DNA from: Pseudotamlana agarivorans
GTDB taxonomy: Bacteria; Bacteroidota; Bacteroidia; Flavobacteriales; Flavobacteriaceae
Direction: 5' to 3'
DNA: 63,632 nt
Assembly (NCBI RefSeq): GCF_001642835.1
Contig: NZ_LXEI01000020.1
Span: forward strand, 1-63,632
Shown here: positions 26,668 to 36,602 of the stretch, in pieces
Layout of the letters: each line of letters opens with the position of its first letter
Position numbering within the stretch: position 1 is the stretch's first letter
Notes under the pieces: generated by a model
Databases searched by the model: none
Told to the model about the DNA's origin: nothing
What the model saw: only the letters and a program-made list of their open reading frames with translations
Made by a program: the position numbers and the translations under genes

Positions 26668-26734
26668 TAAAGGTACAACTATTCATAGAGGAACAAGCAT
26701 GTTTTTCGATAAAATGTGATTAAAAGAAGTTAAA
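26668..26734 (-). promoter_or_regulatory. Promoter region of candidate small RNA B
   Basis: TTG-N18-TACCTTTA, one base off the -7 consensus. A GTTAAA hexamer at 26729-26734 starts exactly 61 nt from the -7 box edge, as in the other small RNA units. No clear palindrome is seen at -41. Confidence 0.4.
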
Positions 26735-26781
26735 AGGTTGCATTAATCCGTTCTTTAGCCAAGGATAAAAAAACAACATTC

Positions 26782-27750
26782 CTATTTAAATGTCATATGC
26801 CGAAAACGATCTTGAATCTCGGCTATTTTAGAGTCTAATTGTTGAAGAAACTTTTGATGGGCTTCCGATTTTTCGTTGAAGGGACGATGCTGTAGACCTT
26901 TTTGAATACCATCCACAACATCCATAGTTTTTAAAGCCTCATTTGAAATCCAATTACTAGCAAAAGTATTCCAAATGTATTGAACAGCCAAAGCATTGGG
27001 ATGCACCATATCTTCAGCATAAAAACGGTAATCCCTAAGCTCGTCCATCATGATTTCGTAAGAAGGAAAGTAAAATGAGTTCGACTGTTTGAGAGATGCC
27101 TTTTCTTCTAAAAGTTGATGTATAGCCGATGTTAAATGTGCTTTACTCCTATTATTTTCTACAAAACCATCCTTTAAATGCCGAACAGGTGAAACCGTAT
27201 AAATGATGGATATTTCTTCATTAAGACCTCTTACTTGAGCCTCAATAGACTTCAAAACCTCACAAATCTCCTGAACTGACAATAAAGATTTTGAAAATTG
27301 TTTCTGCGGAATTTTATGGCAATTCGCCACAACCTGATTCGTTTCATTATAACGATACACCCAAGCGGTTCCTAGGGTAATAACCAGATGTGAAGCTGAT
27401 TTTAAATCGTTATATGTTTCTTTTAAACGGGTATTTAAAGTTTGTAGAAGTTGCTCTTTTGAGACGTTACTCAATTTAGAATGAGCATCAAAACCATGCC
27501 ATTGTTCATTATGAAATACCACATCGGCATCGGTATAATGTTCCTTAGAAATCGCTCGACTAATAAGCGTTTTAATAGCTAGGGGATGAAAAAGAATCCC
27601 GAATGGGTTTTGTTCTGTTTGAAACTTAAAATAAGCGAGTTTATCTCCTATATTTTCAGAAAAACAAGAGCCTACTAAAAACACTTTAGAACTATAATCT
27701 ATTAAATGACTAGAGCTTTTTTTTAAAGATATTTTAGTTTGAAGGTTCAT
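26782..27750 (-). CDS. GSCFA-domain protein (SGNH-like)
   Basis: This 322-residue protein has the naming motif LVGSCFSENIGDKL near residue 26. The later blocks LVITLGTAWVYRYNET and TVSPVRHLKDGFVENNRSKAHL fit the GSCFA family, and YAEDMVHPNALAVQYIW resembles the terminal D-x-x-H block of SGNH hydrolases. A hydrolase or acyltransferase activity is inferred from the fold; the substrate is unknown. There is no signal peptide, so it is probably cytoplasmic. It is downstream of alaS on the same strand, separated by a 134-nt region with a long hairpin. Confidence 0.88.
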   Translation of the reverse strand: MNLQTKISLKKSSSHLIDYSSKVFLVGSCFSENIGDKLAYFKFQTEQNPFGILFHPLAIKTLISRAISKEHYTDADVVFHNEQWHGFDAHSKLSNVSKEQLLQTLNTRLKETYNDLKSASHLVITLGTAWVYRYNETNQVVANCHKIPQKQFSKSLLSVQEICEVLKSIEAQVRGLNEEISIIYTVSPVRHLKDGFVENNRSKAHLTSAIHQLLEEKASLKQSNSFYFPSYEIMMDELRDYRFYAEDMVHPNALAVQYIWNTFASNWISNEALKTMDVVDGIQKGLQHRPFNEKSEAHQKFLQQLDSKIAEIQDRFRHMTFK

Positions 27751-27804
27751 TTTTCTTTAAGTTTCAGAGATACAAAGTTACAAAGTCTCGGTGTTTATAA
27801 ATTT

Positions 27805-27858
27805 CAAAGCTGCAAAGCTTCAGAGGTACTAATCTACTTTTGAAACTTTGCAGCTTTG
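27805..27858. repeat. Long inverted repeat between alaS and GSCFA genes
   Basis: CAAAGCTGCAAAG (27805-27817) is perfectly complementary in inverse to CTTTGCAGCTTTG (27846-27858), with a 28-nt loop. The surrounding DNA is built of loosely repeated CAAAG words (atacaaag, ttacaaag, ttcaaag). Related words (gaagcttcagag, ttgcaaag) occur near 2470. It may reduce read-through from alaS, but there is no U run next to the stem. Confidence 0.6.
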
Positions 27859-27884
27859 TTACTTTATGACTTTTCAACTATGTT

Positions 27885-30497
27885 TTACTCCACATACTTC
27901 TTTGCTTCCGCTAAAGCTTGGGTAATCCCTTCTGGATTTTTCCCGCCTGCAGTTGCGAAAAATGGTTGTCCGCCACCGCCGCCTTGAATAAATTTACCCA
28001 GCTCACGAACGACCTGTCCTGCATTTAAGCCTTTACTAGCCACTAAATCTTTAGAAATATAACACGATAACAAGGCTTTACCTTCATTTTCGGTAGCAAA
28101 TAACAAGAATAAATTCTCTACTTCGCCCCCTAATTCAAAAGCCACATCTTTTAATCCTGCTGCGTCTAAATCCAATTTCTTAGCTAAAAACTGAATACCG
28201 TTAATCTCTGTAAGTTCACTTTTAAGTTCGCCTTTTATATTTTTAGCTTTATCTTTTAACAAAGCTTCAATTTGCTTTTTAAGGCTTGTATTTTCTTCTT
28301 GTAAATTCTGAAGTGCTTTTATAGGCTCTTTAGCATTATTAAGCAGTCCTTTCATTTCAAAAAACAAACGGTTATTTTCTGAATAGAAATCTTTTACAGC
28401 ATCGCTGGTAATAGCTTCAATTCGTCTGATTCCTGCAGCAACAGCGCCTTCGGAAACAATTTTAAAATGCCAGATATCGGCTGTATTTTTAACATGCGTT
28501 CCACCACAAAGTTCGATAGATTGTCCGAACTGAATAGAACGAACCGTATCGCCATATTTCTCGCCAAACAAACTCATTGCTCCAGCAGCGATGGCTTCTT
28601 CTTTAGGAATGTTACGTTTTTCAACTAAAGGAATTTTCCCATTAATTCTTGCATTTACGAAACTTTCCACATCACGAATTTCATCTTCCGTTAATTTAGA
28701 AAAATGCGAGAAATCGAATCTTAAATATTTTGAATGTACCGCACTACCTTTTTGCTCCACATGCGTTCCTAAAATAGAACGCAACGCTTGATGTAACAAG
28801 TGTGTTGCTGTATGGTTACATTCAGTTCTGTGACGTTGTTTTTCATCAACCACCACTTTAAAGCCCTCGTTTAAATGCTTTGGTAAGGTTTCTGTAAAGT
28901 GAATGATGACATTGTTTTCCTTCTTAGTATTTAAAATATAAATCACATCGCCATAAGCATCTTCCAAATACCCTTTATCTCCAACTTGTCCACCACCTTC
29001 AGGATAAAACGGTGTTAAATTAAATACCAACTGATACATATCACCGTCCTTTTTAGAACTCACTTTTCGGTATCGCGTTAGTTTAACATTAGCCTGAAGT
29101 GCATCGTAACCAATAAATTCTTCAACATCATCCTCTATTAAAATGGTCCAATCACCTGTAGAGCTTTCACTCGCTGCACGCGAACGGTCTTTTTGTTTTT
29201 GAAGCTCTTCATTAAAACCAGCTTCATCTAATTTTAAATCTTTTTCAGAAAGAATTAAAGCCGTTAAATCAATTGGGAAACCGTAAGTATCGTATAATTC
29301 GAAAGCTTTTGCTCCCGTAACAGTATCACCTTTAGTCTCTTCAACAATTCGATTTAAAAGCACCAAACCTTGATCTAGGGTTCTTAAAAAAGACTGTTCT
29401 TCTTCTTTAATAACATTCTCAACCAATTGTTTTTGGGCCTTTAGCTCAGGGAAGGCTTTACCCATTTTTTTATCTAAAACGTCTACAAGTCTGTAAATAA
29501 AAGGTTCTTTTTTATCTAAAAACGTAAAACCGTAACGTACGGCACGACGTAAAATTCTACGAATTACATACCCAGCACCAGTATTACTTGGCAGTTGCCC
29601 ATCGGCAATGGAAAAAGCCACGGCACGCACGTGATCGGCAATCACTCGAATAGCAACGTCTACTTTTTCGTCTTTTCTATAGGTTTTATTGGTAATGGTT
29701 TCAATTTCCTTAATTATAGGCGTGAAAACATCGGTATCATAATTAGACTGTACGCCTTGTAAAACCATACATAAACGCTCAAAGCCCATTCCGGTATCAA
29801 TGTGTTTATTCGGTAAGGACTCTAAAGAACCGTTTGCCTTACGGTTGTACTGCATGAAAACCAAGTTCCATATTTCAACCACCTGCGGATGATCTTGATT
29901 AACAAGATCTTTTCCAGGCACTTTAGCTTTTTCTTCCGCCGAACGGATATCTACATGTATTTCACTACAAGGTCCACAAGGTCCTTGATCGCCCATTTCC
30001 CAGAAGTTATCTTTTTTATCACCCGTTAGAATACGATCTTCCGAGATGTATTTTTTCCAAATATCAAAAGCTTCGGTATCCATCTCAAGACCATCTTCTT
30101 TATTCCCTTCAAATACGGAAACGTAAAGCATATCTTTATCGATACCAAAAACTTCGGTTAACAGTTCCCAAGACCAAGCGATGGCTTCTTCTTTAAAGTA
30201 ATCGCCAAAACTCCAGTTCCCTAACATCTCGAATAAGGTATGGTGATAAGTATCATACCCTACTTCTTCAAGGTCATTATGTTTTCCAGAAACACGTAAA
30301 CATTTTTGACTATCTGTAATACGTTTATTTTTAGGCTCGGCATTCCCTAAAAAGTATTCTTTAAAAGGTGCCATACCTGCATTAACGAACATTAAAGTTG
30401 GATCATCTTTTAGAACCATGGGTGCCGATGGCACAATACTATGTTGTTTTTCTTCAAAAAAACTTAAAAACTTAGCGCGAATGTCTTGTGATTTCAT
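27885..30497 (-). CDS. alaS: Alanyl-tRNA synthetase
   Basis: This is a 870-residue cytoplasmic enzyme that charges and edits tRNA-Ala. The N-terminus [39 protein letters not shown] and [18 protein letters not shown] belong to the class II catalytic domain. The editing domain shows [13 protein letters not shown] and CGGTHVKNT, which carry the metal-binding His and Cys residues. The C-terminal glycine-rich [14 protein letters not shown] segment belongs to the C-Ala domain. The length is normal. A TAGCTTTG box on the minus strand at 30602-30609 is a possible promoter about 100 nt upstream. Confidence 0.98.
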   Translation of the reverse strand: MKSQDIRAKFLSFFEEKQHSIVPSAPMVLKDDPTLMFVNAGMAPFKEYFLGNAEPKNKRITDSQKCLRVSGKHNDLEEVGYDTYHHTLFEMLGNWSFGDYFKEEAIAWSWELLTEVFGIDKDMLYVSVFEGNKEDGLEMDTEAFDIWKKYISEDRILTGDKKDNFWEMGDQGPCGPCSEIHVDIRSAEEKAKVPGKDLVNQDHPQVVEIWNLVFMQYNRKANGSLESLPNKHIDTGMGFERLCMVLQGVQSNYDTDVFTPIIKEIETITNKTYRKDEKVDVAIRVIADHVRAVAFSIADGQLPSNTGAGYVIRRILRRAVRYGFTFLDKKEPFIYRLVDVLDKKMGKAFPELKAQKQLVENVIKEEEQSFLRTLDQGLVLLNRIVEETKGDTVTGAKAFELYDTYGFPIDLTALILSEKDLKLDEAGFNEELQKQKDRSRAASESSTGDWTILIEDDVEEFIGYDALQANVKLTRYRKVSSKKDGDMYQLVFNLTPFYPEGGGQVGDKGYLEDAYGDVIYILNTKKENNVIIHFTETLPKHLNEGFKVVVDEKQRHRTECNHTATHLLHQALRSILGTHVEQKGSAVHSKYLRFDFSHFSKLTEDEIRDVESFVNARINGKIPLVEKRNIPKEEAIAAGAMSLFGEKYGDTVRSIQFGQSIELCGGTHVKNTADIWHFKIVSEGAVAAGIRRIEAITSDAVKDFYSENNRLFFEMKGLLNNAKEPIKALQNLQEENTSLKKQIEALLKDKAKNIKGELKSELTEINGIQFLAKKLDLDAAGLKDVAFELGGEVENLFLLFATENEGKALLSCYISKDLVASKGLNAGQVVRELGKFIQGGGGGQPFFATAGGKNPEGITQALAEAKKYVE

Positions 30498-30621
30498 GTA
30501 ATATTTTTAAACACCTTGTTTCGAAACTATTAGCGATAATGCGAAACAATTTTTATATTTATGCTACAAATTTATTTTAAATTTGGTTCAGCATTAAACT
30601 TCAAAGCTACTATTATTAAAA

Positions 30622-30649
30622 TTGTTTATAATAATTTTTTGTAGGTTTG
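30622..30649 (+). promoter_or_regulatory. Promoter of the M23 peptidase operon
   Basis: TTG (30622-30624), 17 nt, then TAGGTTTG (30642-30649), an exact -7 match. The predicted leader is about 65 nt. It is divergent from the alaS promoter region. Confidence 0.6.
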
Positions 30650-30718
30650 TCCGTTTACTGCATGATTGAAGATGAAAAACCACCTTCAATGCGCTGCAAA
30701 AATAGCATAATTTAAGAA

Positions 30719-31690
30719 ATGAGTAAGGTAAAATATTATTACGATCCTGATACGCTTTCCTACAGGAAAATACAGCGTAAAAAACGCACCACTTTTAAGT
30801 ATGCCTTTTTCTTTATTTTAGGAACTGCTTTTTTCGCTTTTATATTCGTTTTTATTGGTAGTCAATATGTTGAGTCTCCAAAAGAACGCGCCTTAAAAAG
30901 AGAGCTTCAAAACACGCAATTACAATTTGAGTTACTAAACAAAAAAATGGAACACGCCGAAACGGTTTTGGCGAATGTTGCCGAGCGTGATAATAATATT
31001 TATCGCGTGTATTTTGAAGCCAACCCCATTCCAGAAGAACAACGCCGTGCTGGTTTTGGCGGGATTAACCGTTATAAAAGCTTAGAAGGGTTTGACAACT
31101 CAAAGTTAATTATTGAAAGCAATAAGCGTTTAGACATCCTACAAAAGCAAATTGTAGTGCAATCTAAATCCTTAGATGAAATTACAAAACTGGCCGAAGA
31201 CAAAGAGAAGTTATTGGCAGCGATACCTGCTATTCAACCTGTAAACAACAAAGATTTAACCCGTATGGCCTCTGGATATGGTATGCGAACAGACCCGTTT
31301 ACAAAGGTTAGAAAAATGCACCGTGGCATGGACTTTTCAGCGCCTCGAGGCACGCCTGTTTACGCTTCTGGTGACGGTATTGTTACGCGTGCCGATTCTA
31401 GATCGACAGGTTACGGTAACCATATTAGAATAGATCATGGCTATGGGTACGTTAGTTTATATGCCCATTTATACAAATATAACGTTAGAAAAAACCAAAA
31501 GGTAAAACGAGGAGACCTTATCGGATTTGTGGGTAGTACAGGTCGATCGCAAGGACCGCATTTGCACTATGAGATTTTTAAAGACGATGAACGTATTAAC
31601 CCTATTAACTTCTATTACGGCAGTTTAACCGCAGAAGAATTTAATAAACTATTGGAGCATGCTTCTTTAGAAAACCAATCATTAGATTAA
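30719..31690 (+). CDS. M23 family metallopeptidase
   Basis: This 323-residue membrane-anchored cell-wall endopeptidase has a short cytoplasmic head (residues 1-24), one transmembrane helix (about 25-47), a coiled-coil (about 55-90) and a LytM/M23 domain (about 190-300). The zinc ligands appear as HRGMDFSAPRG (His and Asp) and GPHLHYEIF (the second HxH). It should cut peptide cross-links in peptidoglycan. Its stop codon overlaps the start of the MerR gene (TAATG), so the two are translationally coupled. A good promoter lies upstream. Confidence 0.93.
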   Translation: MSKVKYYYDPDTLSYRKIQRKKRTTFKYAFFFILGTAFFAFIFVFIGSQYVESPKERALKRELQNTQLQFELLNKKMEHAETVLANVAERDNNIYRVYFEANPIPEEQRRAGFGGINRYKSLEGFDNSKLIIESNKRLDILQKQIVVQSKSLDEITKLAEDKEKLLAAIPAIQPVNNKDLTRMASGYGMRTDPFTKVRKMHRGMDFSAPRGTPVYASGDGIVTRADSRSTGYGNHIRIDHGYGYVSLYAHLYKYNVRKNQKVKRGDLIGFVGSTGRSQGPHLHYEIFKDDERINPINFYYGSLTAEEFNKLLEHASLENQSLD

Positions 31691-32019
31691 TGCATATCGA
31701 CCTCCCGGAAAAACGCTATTATAGTATTGGTGAAGTCGCCAAAGCATTCGATGTAAACACCTCTTTAATACGTTTTTGGGAAAAAGAATTTGATGTTCTT
31801 AAACCTAAAAAAAACGCTAAAGGCAATAGAAAGTTTACCCCAGAAGACATTAAAAACTTAAAGTTTATTTATCATTTGGTAAAAGAGCGTGGTTTTACTC
31901 TTGATGGAGCTAAAACGCACTTGAAAGAAGAAAAAAAACAAGCTCTAAACACTTTTGAAATTGTTAGCAAGCTAGAAAGCATAAAAAATCAACTCATTAA
32001 AATAAAACAACACCTTTAA
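31690..32019 (+). CDS. MerR-family transcriptional regulator
   Basis: This 109-residue protein has an N-terminal MerR HTH domain (about 10-78): YYSIGEVAKAFDVNTSLIRFWEKEF matches the winged-helix signature. It has no Cys and only a short coiled-coil tail, so it does not look like a metal sensor. It overlaps the M23 gene by one base and precedes lemA by 11 nt, so it belongs to this operon and may regulate cell-wall or stress genes; that is an inference. This small MerR protein next to an M23 peptidase and LemA is a usual layout in Flavobacteriaceae. Confidence 0.9.
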   Translation: MHIDLPEKRYYSIGEVAKAFDVNTSLIRFWEKEFDVLKPKKNAKGNRKFTPEDIKNLKFIYHLVKERGFTLDGAKTHLKEEKKQALNTFEIVSKLESIKNQLIKIKQHL

Positions 32020-32030
32020 ACTAGAACATC

Positions 32031-32618
32031 ATGAAGAAATTTTTACCATGGATTATCGTCGCTATTGTTGTCATTGGAATTTACTCTTGGGCTAAAAACT
32101 TTAACAACACCGCCGTTGAATATGAAGCTGATGCCAAAACAGCTTGGTCTAATGTTGAAAGCTCGTACCAGCGTCGTGCCGATTTAATTCCAAATTTAGT
32201 ATCGACAGTAAAAGGTTATGCCGCGCATGAAAGAGAAACTCTAGAAGGCGTTATTAAGGCTCGTTCGGAAGCTACAAAAACAACTATTGATGCCAACAAC
32301 CTGACACCAGAAAAAATGGCACAATTCCAACAAGCTCAACAAGGGTTAAGCGGGGCGCTTTCTAAACTTTTAGTAACGGTAGAGCGCTACCCAGAATTGA
32401 AAGCCGATAAAAACTTCTTAGAACTACAATCGCAGTTAGAAGGCACCGAAAATCGTATCAATGTAACTAGAGATCGCTACAACGAAAAGGTTAATATTTA
32501 CGACAAATTCATTAAAAAATTCCCTGCTAAATTATTAGCTGGACTTTTTGGTTTTGAAGAAATGGCACGTTTTAAAAGTGCACCAGGTAGTGAAAACGCA
32601 CCAACAGTAGAGTTTTAA
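32031..32618 (+). CDS. LemA family protein
   Basis: This 195-residue protein has an N-terminal membrane helix (about 5-20, LPWIIVAIVVIGIYSW) and a long helical domain. The motif AWSNVESSYQRRADLIPNLVSTVKGYAAHE is the family hallmark, and RYPELKADKNFLELQSQLEGTENRI is the second. LemA proteins are membrane-anchored four-helix bundles of unknown function, often coded with TPM proteins as here. It is in an operon with two TPM-domain genes (gaps of 3 and 6 nt). Confidence 0.95.
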   Translation: MKKFLPWIIVAIVVIGIYSWAKNFNNTAVEYEADAKTAWSNVESSYQRRADLIPNLVSTVKGYAAHERETLEGVIKARSEATKTTIDANNLTPEKMAQFQQAQQGLSGALSKLLVTVERYPELKADKNFLELQSQLEGTENRINVTRDRYNEKVNIYDKFIKKFPAKLLAGLFGFEEMARFKSAPGSENAPTVEF

Positions 32619-32621
32619 AAC

Positions 32622-33059
32622 ATGTCTAAAACAGAAGATTTTTTAACCGCAAAAGAGGAACAAGAAATTGTTGACGCCATCCAAAGGGCTGAGTTAAACA
32701 CCTCTGGAGAAATACGTGTGCACATTGAAAAATCGGCAAATGGCGACCCCACAAATAGGGCTTTAGAAGTTTTTCATCATTTGAAAATGGATAACACGAA
32801 GCTTCAAAATGCGGTATTAATTTATGTTGCCGTTGGAGATAAATCTTTTGTTATTTATGGTGATGAAGGCATCAATAAGGTGGTGGAACCTGATTTTTGG
32901 GATTGTACTAAAGACATTATGCAAGCCCACTTTAAGAAAGGCCATTTTAAACAAGGTTTGGTTGATGGTATTTTAAGGTCTGGTGATAGGCTTCAAAAGT
33001 ATTTCCCTTATGAAACGGACGACATCAACGAGCTTTCTAACGACATCTCAAAAGGCTAA
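32622..33059 (+). CDS. TPM-domain protein without signal peptide
   Basis: This 145-residue protein consists of the TPM (YgcG-type, formerly DUF477) phosphatase-like domain: EIVDAIQRAELNTSGEIRVHIEKSANGDP opens it and FVIYGDEGINKVVEPDFW follows. There is no signal peptide and only a weak hydrophobic core, unlike its neighbour. In the LemA-TPM-TPM arrangement one TPM protein is often cytoplasmic or peripheral and the other exported. The function is unknown. Confidence 0.88.
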   Translation: MSKTEDFLTAKEEQEIVDAIQRAELNTSGEIRVHIEKSANGDPTNRALEVFHHLKMDNTKLQNAVLIYVAVGDKSFVIYGDEGINKVVEPDFWDCTKDIMQAHFKKGHFKQGLVDGILRSGDRLQKYFPYETDDINELSNDISKG

Positions 33060-33065
33060 AACTTT

Positions 33066-33908
33066 ATGACCCATTTAAAACACAAAACAACATCTATATT
33101 TAACTTTAAAAGTTTAGGCTTAGGCGTTGTTTTGATGCTTTTCAGCATGAGTATTTCTTTTGCTCAATTTAAAATTCCTGAAAAGCCCAAATTCCAAACT
33201 AGTGTTTACGATTATGTGAACTTACTTTCTAGTGGCGAAAAACAAAATTTAGAACAAAAACTGGTTCGGTATTCCGACACGACCTCAACGCAAATTGTTG
33301 TCGCTATTATTCGTTCTACCGAAGGCGAAAACATCAACTTTTTAGGCGCCCAATGGGGTGAAGCTTGGGGAATTGGTCAAGCCGAAGAAGACAATGGCAT
33401 ATTAATTCTTCTAGCGAATGATGACCGCAGAATTGCTATAAACACAGGCTATGGTGTAGAGCACCTTTTAACCGATGCCATGTCCAGACGTATTATTGAA
33501 AACGACATCCTTCCATATTTTAGAAAAGGTGATTTTCCTGGCGGATTAAACAGAGGTGCTGATGCTATCTTTGAAGTCTTACAGGGGGAATACAAAGGTT
33601 CTCGCCCTACTTCGGGCAACCCCGAAAATTCGGTAATCCCATTTCTTGTTTTCGGATTTATTGCTTTAATGTTTATTCTATCCTATATTAAAAACAAACG
33701 CGGCGGTGGCGGTGGACGTAACGGAGGCAATAACTCTGGAGGTTTTGATATCTGGGACGCTATCATATTAAGCAATATGGGACGCGGCAATTACAGTCGA
33801 GGTTCTAGTGGCTGGGGCGGAAGCTCTGGTGGCGGCTTTGGCGGTGGTTTCGGAGGAGGCTTTGGTGGCGGTGGTTTTGGCGGTGGTGGTGCTTCTGGAG
33901 GTTGGTAA
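33066..33908 (+). CDS. Exported TPM-domain protein with Gly-rich tail (YgcG-like)
   Basis: This 280-residue protein has an N-terminal signal (about 18-37), a TPM domain (about 48-175, VYDYVNLLSSGEKQNLEQKL and IAINTGYGVEHLLTDAMSRRII), a transmembrane helix (about 193-212) and a tail of almost only Gly, Ser and Phe. The tail repeats GGG-F units and is low complexity. The protein is likely anchored in the inner membrane with the TPM domain in the periplasm. It is the last gene of the operon; a modest hairpin follows. Confidence 0.88.
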   Translation: MTHLKHKTTSIFNFKSLGLGVVLMLFSMSISFAQFKIPEKPKFQTSVYDYVNLLSSGEKQNLEQKLVRYSDTTSTQIVVAIIRSTEGENINFLGAQWGEAWGIGQAEEDNGILILLANDDRRIAINTGYGVEHLLTDAMSRRIIENDILPYFRKGDFPGGLNRGADAIFEVLQGEYKGSRPTSGNPENSVIPFLVFGFIALMFILSYIKNKRGGGGGRNGGNNSGGFDIWDAIILSNMGRGNYSRGSSGWGGSSGGGFGGGFGGGFGGGGFGGGGASGGW

Positions 33909-33952
33909 TCCTAGACTTTTCAATTTAAAATAATCCTCTTAAAGATTTAAGG

Positions 33953-33977
33953 CCGCTTCAGCAGAAGCGGTTCTTCT
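33953..33977 (+). terminator. Possible terminator after the TPM operon
   Basis: CCGCTTC / GAAGCGG with loop AGCA is a stable 7-bp stem, followed by TTCTTCT instead of a clean T run. Confidence 0.5.
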
Positions 33978-34131
33978 ATTAATTATCCACCCTTTTTTTA
34001 TTACCCTTAACCACATTTATTATCCCTTTAACATTTTATTCAATTAACGAAAAAGTATAATCTTAAAATAGCTCCATAAAAGTTAAGAGAGGCTAGATTG
34101 TATAATTATTACCAACCCAACTAACCTCAAC

Positions 34132-35346
34132 ATGAAAACAAAATTTTTAAGTATTCTTATTACCGTTTTATGCACCATTTGTTATTCTCAAATCTCCTAT
34201 GAACCAGGATATTTTATTGACAACAACAATGAAAAAACGGATTGCTTAATCAAAAATATGGATTGGAAAAATAACCCTACGGAGTTCGAATACAAACTTA
34301 CAGAAGAAGGAGAATCACAAAAAGCAACAATACATTCTGTAAAAGAATTTGAAGTTACCAACATGTCTCAATATGTAAGATTTACTGTAAATATTGATAG
34401 ATCTAGTGAAGCTTTAAGTAAAATTAGTCACGATAAAAACCCTGCATTTAAAGAGGAAGTTCTTTTTCTAAAAACCATACTTGTTGGAAAAGCTAATTTA
34501 TACGAATACAACGATGGAAATTTAAAGCGCTTTTTTACCAAACAGATCAATCTAGCTTACAACAATTAGTTTTTAAAGGCTATTTAGACGATAAAAATAT
34601 ACTTAGAGAAAACAACAGTTTTAAAGAACAATTATGGGATAATTTAAAATGCCCAACTTTCGAAATAAAAGATTTCACAGAACTTAACTATGATAAAAAA
34701 GATTTGACTGATTTGTTTATAGCCTATAATGAATGTCACAATGAAACAGTTAAATATCTAGAACGGAAACAAAAAAGAGACCTGTTTAATTTAAATATTC
34801 GTCCGCGATACGTTTACACTTCTTTAAATAAAAGTTCAAATACCGAGATTAGAAATTTCGATTTTGATAACAAAAGTAGCTTTGGTCTTGGCGTTGAAGC
34901 AGAGTTTATATTGCCATTCAATAAAAATAAATGGGCTTTCACCATAGAACCTACATATCCAACATATAAATAATAAAAAAACAAATGATAATTCTGACAA
35001 CAACTTTGGAAGACCACTAACAGCAATAGTTGAATATACTTCTATAGAATTCCCTGTCGGAATTAGATATTACATGTTTCTAAATGAAAAATCTAAAGTT
35101 TTTATAAATGCATCATTTATTATGGACTACAGTTTTGATTCAGCAGTGAGTTATGAAGGTGAAAACCTTAATGCCTTAGAAATAGAATCTGGAAACAATT
35201 TTGCTTTTGGCTTAGGATATAAGTACAATGATAAAATCAGTTTAGAGGTTAGACAGCAAACCGGTAGAGAGTTAATAAACACTCATCGCTTAGCTTCTAC
35301 AAAATACAAATCGCTATCGATAGTACTTGGTTATAGCTTGTTTTAA
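34132..35346 (+). pseudogene. Frameshifted envelope protein gene (barrel-type, conserved in Bacteroidota)
   Basis: Three adjacent open segments (34132-34569, 34704-34973, 35074-35346) are one decayed gene. The first encodes a signal peptide and YEPGYFIDNNNEKTDCLIKN; the frame is lost in a run of six T near 34532, and adding one T restores FFYQTDQSSLQQLVFKGYL in frame. The second loss is at an A run near 34969, after which the frame continues NNKKTNDNSDNNFGRPLTAI to the end. The original protein would be about 400 residues, with an N-terminal DUF-like domain and a C-terminal outer-membrane barrel that ends in SLSIVLGYSLF. The family name is uncertain to me. The leader contains AACTAACC (34119-34126). 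Confidence 0.85.
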
Positions 35347-35366
35347 ACTGTCTAAAATAATAACAT

Positions 35367-35402
35367 AAAAAAAACTCAGATTATAAAAATCTGAGTTTTT
35401 TT
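35367..35402. terminator. Bidirectional intrinsic terminator
   Basis: CTCAGATT / AATCTGAG with A8 on one side and T7 on the other. It lies between the pseudogene and the convergent sugar kinase gene. Confidence 0.85.
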
Positions 35403-35423
35403 ATATCAATCAATCTGTTACGA

Positions 35424-36428
35424 TTATCTATTAAATCGTCCAGAAACGTTTCCGTCTAAAATTCTAGTAACCTCATCGATGGTAGCATAATTAACATCAC
35501 CTTCATACGTATGTTTTAAAGCACAGGCTGCACTAGCATAATCCATCGACTTATAATCATCAAAATGTTGTAAGCCATAGATAAGTCCGGCAGCGAAAGC
35601 ATCGCCAGTACCAATACGGTCTACAATGTGGGTGATATCAAAATCTTGAGTTTCTCTAAACTCTTCGCCATTCCACATTCTAGCTCTAATTTTATGCCAA
35701 GAGGCATTAATTGAGGTTCTTATCTTATCAAATACTTTTTCGATGGAAGGAAAGGTTTCCATAAGTAATTTACTAGCTTCAATAAACTCTTCGTTAGTAT
35801 AACCGTATTCGGTACCTAAAACTTCATTCATTTCATTAATACCACCAATAAAAATGGTAGAACAATGCAATAATTCTATTAAAGCATCCTTAGCGTTTAC
35901 TCCGTATTTCCATAACCCACTTCTGTAGGTTGGATCGGCAGAAACTTGCATCCCTTTTTTCTTTGCTAATTTTAAGCCTTCTTTTAAAGTATCGAAACTC
36001 CCTTGTGTTAATCCAGGAGTAATTCCGGTCCAGTGAAACCAAGAACCATCAGCTAAAGCCGATTCCCAATCAACCATATCAGGTTGAATACTTGAAAAGG
36101 CAGAGTGCGATCGGTTATAAGAAATAGAGCTTGGACGCATTACGGCACCAACTTCCAAAAAGTACACACCTAGAGGACGTCCAGAACGCACAATAGCAGT
36201 TGTATCTAAATCAAATTTATTTAAATAAGAAATGGCTGTGTCTCCAATAAAATCGTCTGAAATACAGGTAATATGCTTAACATTACCACCAAAATTAGCG
36301 ATAGAAAGCCCCACATTTAATTCGGTGCCTCCAAAATAGAATTCTAAGGTATTGGCTTGAATAAACTTTTTATTTCCAAAAGGAGATAAACGCATTAGAA
36401 CTTCACCGAAGGTAATAATCTGACTCAT
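35424..36428 (-). CDS. kdgK: PfkB-family sugar kinase, probable 2-dehydro-3-deoxygluconokinase
   Basis: This 334-residue ribokinase-fold enzyme phosphorylates a sugar acid. ITFGEVLMRLSP at the start, FGGTELNVGLSIANFGG (substrate site), RSGRPLGVYFLEVGAVMRPS and DRIGTGDAFAAGLIYGL with the catalytic Asp are visible. The first and second motifs favour KDG kinase, which acts in uronic-acid (pectin, alginate) breakdown to KDPG. No KDPG aldolase or uronate isomerase gene lies beside it, which is unusual. The gene is monocistronic, and the exact substrate is inferred. Confidence 0.8.
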   Translation of the reverse strand: MSQIITFGEVLMRLSPFGNKKFIQANTLEFYFGGTELNVGLSIANFGGNVKHITCISDDFIGDTAISYLNKFDLDTTAIVRSGRPLGVYFLEVGAVMRPSSISYNRSHSAFSSIQPDMVDWESALADGSWFHWTGITPGLTQGSFDTLKEGLKLAKKKGMQVSADPTYRSGLWKYGVNAKDALIELLHCSTIFIGGINEMNEVLGTEYGYTNEEFIEASKLLMETFPSIEKVFDKIRTSINASWHKIRARMWNGEEFRETQDFDITHIVDRIGTGDAFAAGLIYGLQHFDDYKSMDYASAACALKHTYEGDVNYATIDEVTRILDGNVSGRFNR

Positions 36429-36602
36429 AAATATTGTTTTGAAGTGCTAAAAATAACCAATATCTACGATAAAAATATTTGTTTTAGGGAAATTTTATAA
36501 AAATGAAAATTCCCCAATTTTTAACAATTATACTGCATCTTTTATAACAAAATTCAGCAAATGCCATTTTTTATTCAACCACCTACCGTAAGTGTTCAAA
36601 TA

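Noticed and set aside
33700-33905. Gly-rich tail of the TPM protein as tandem DNA repeat element
   Set aside because: It is in-frame coding low complexity, usual for YgcG-like proteins, not a separate repeat.
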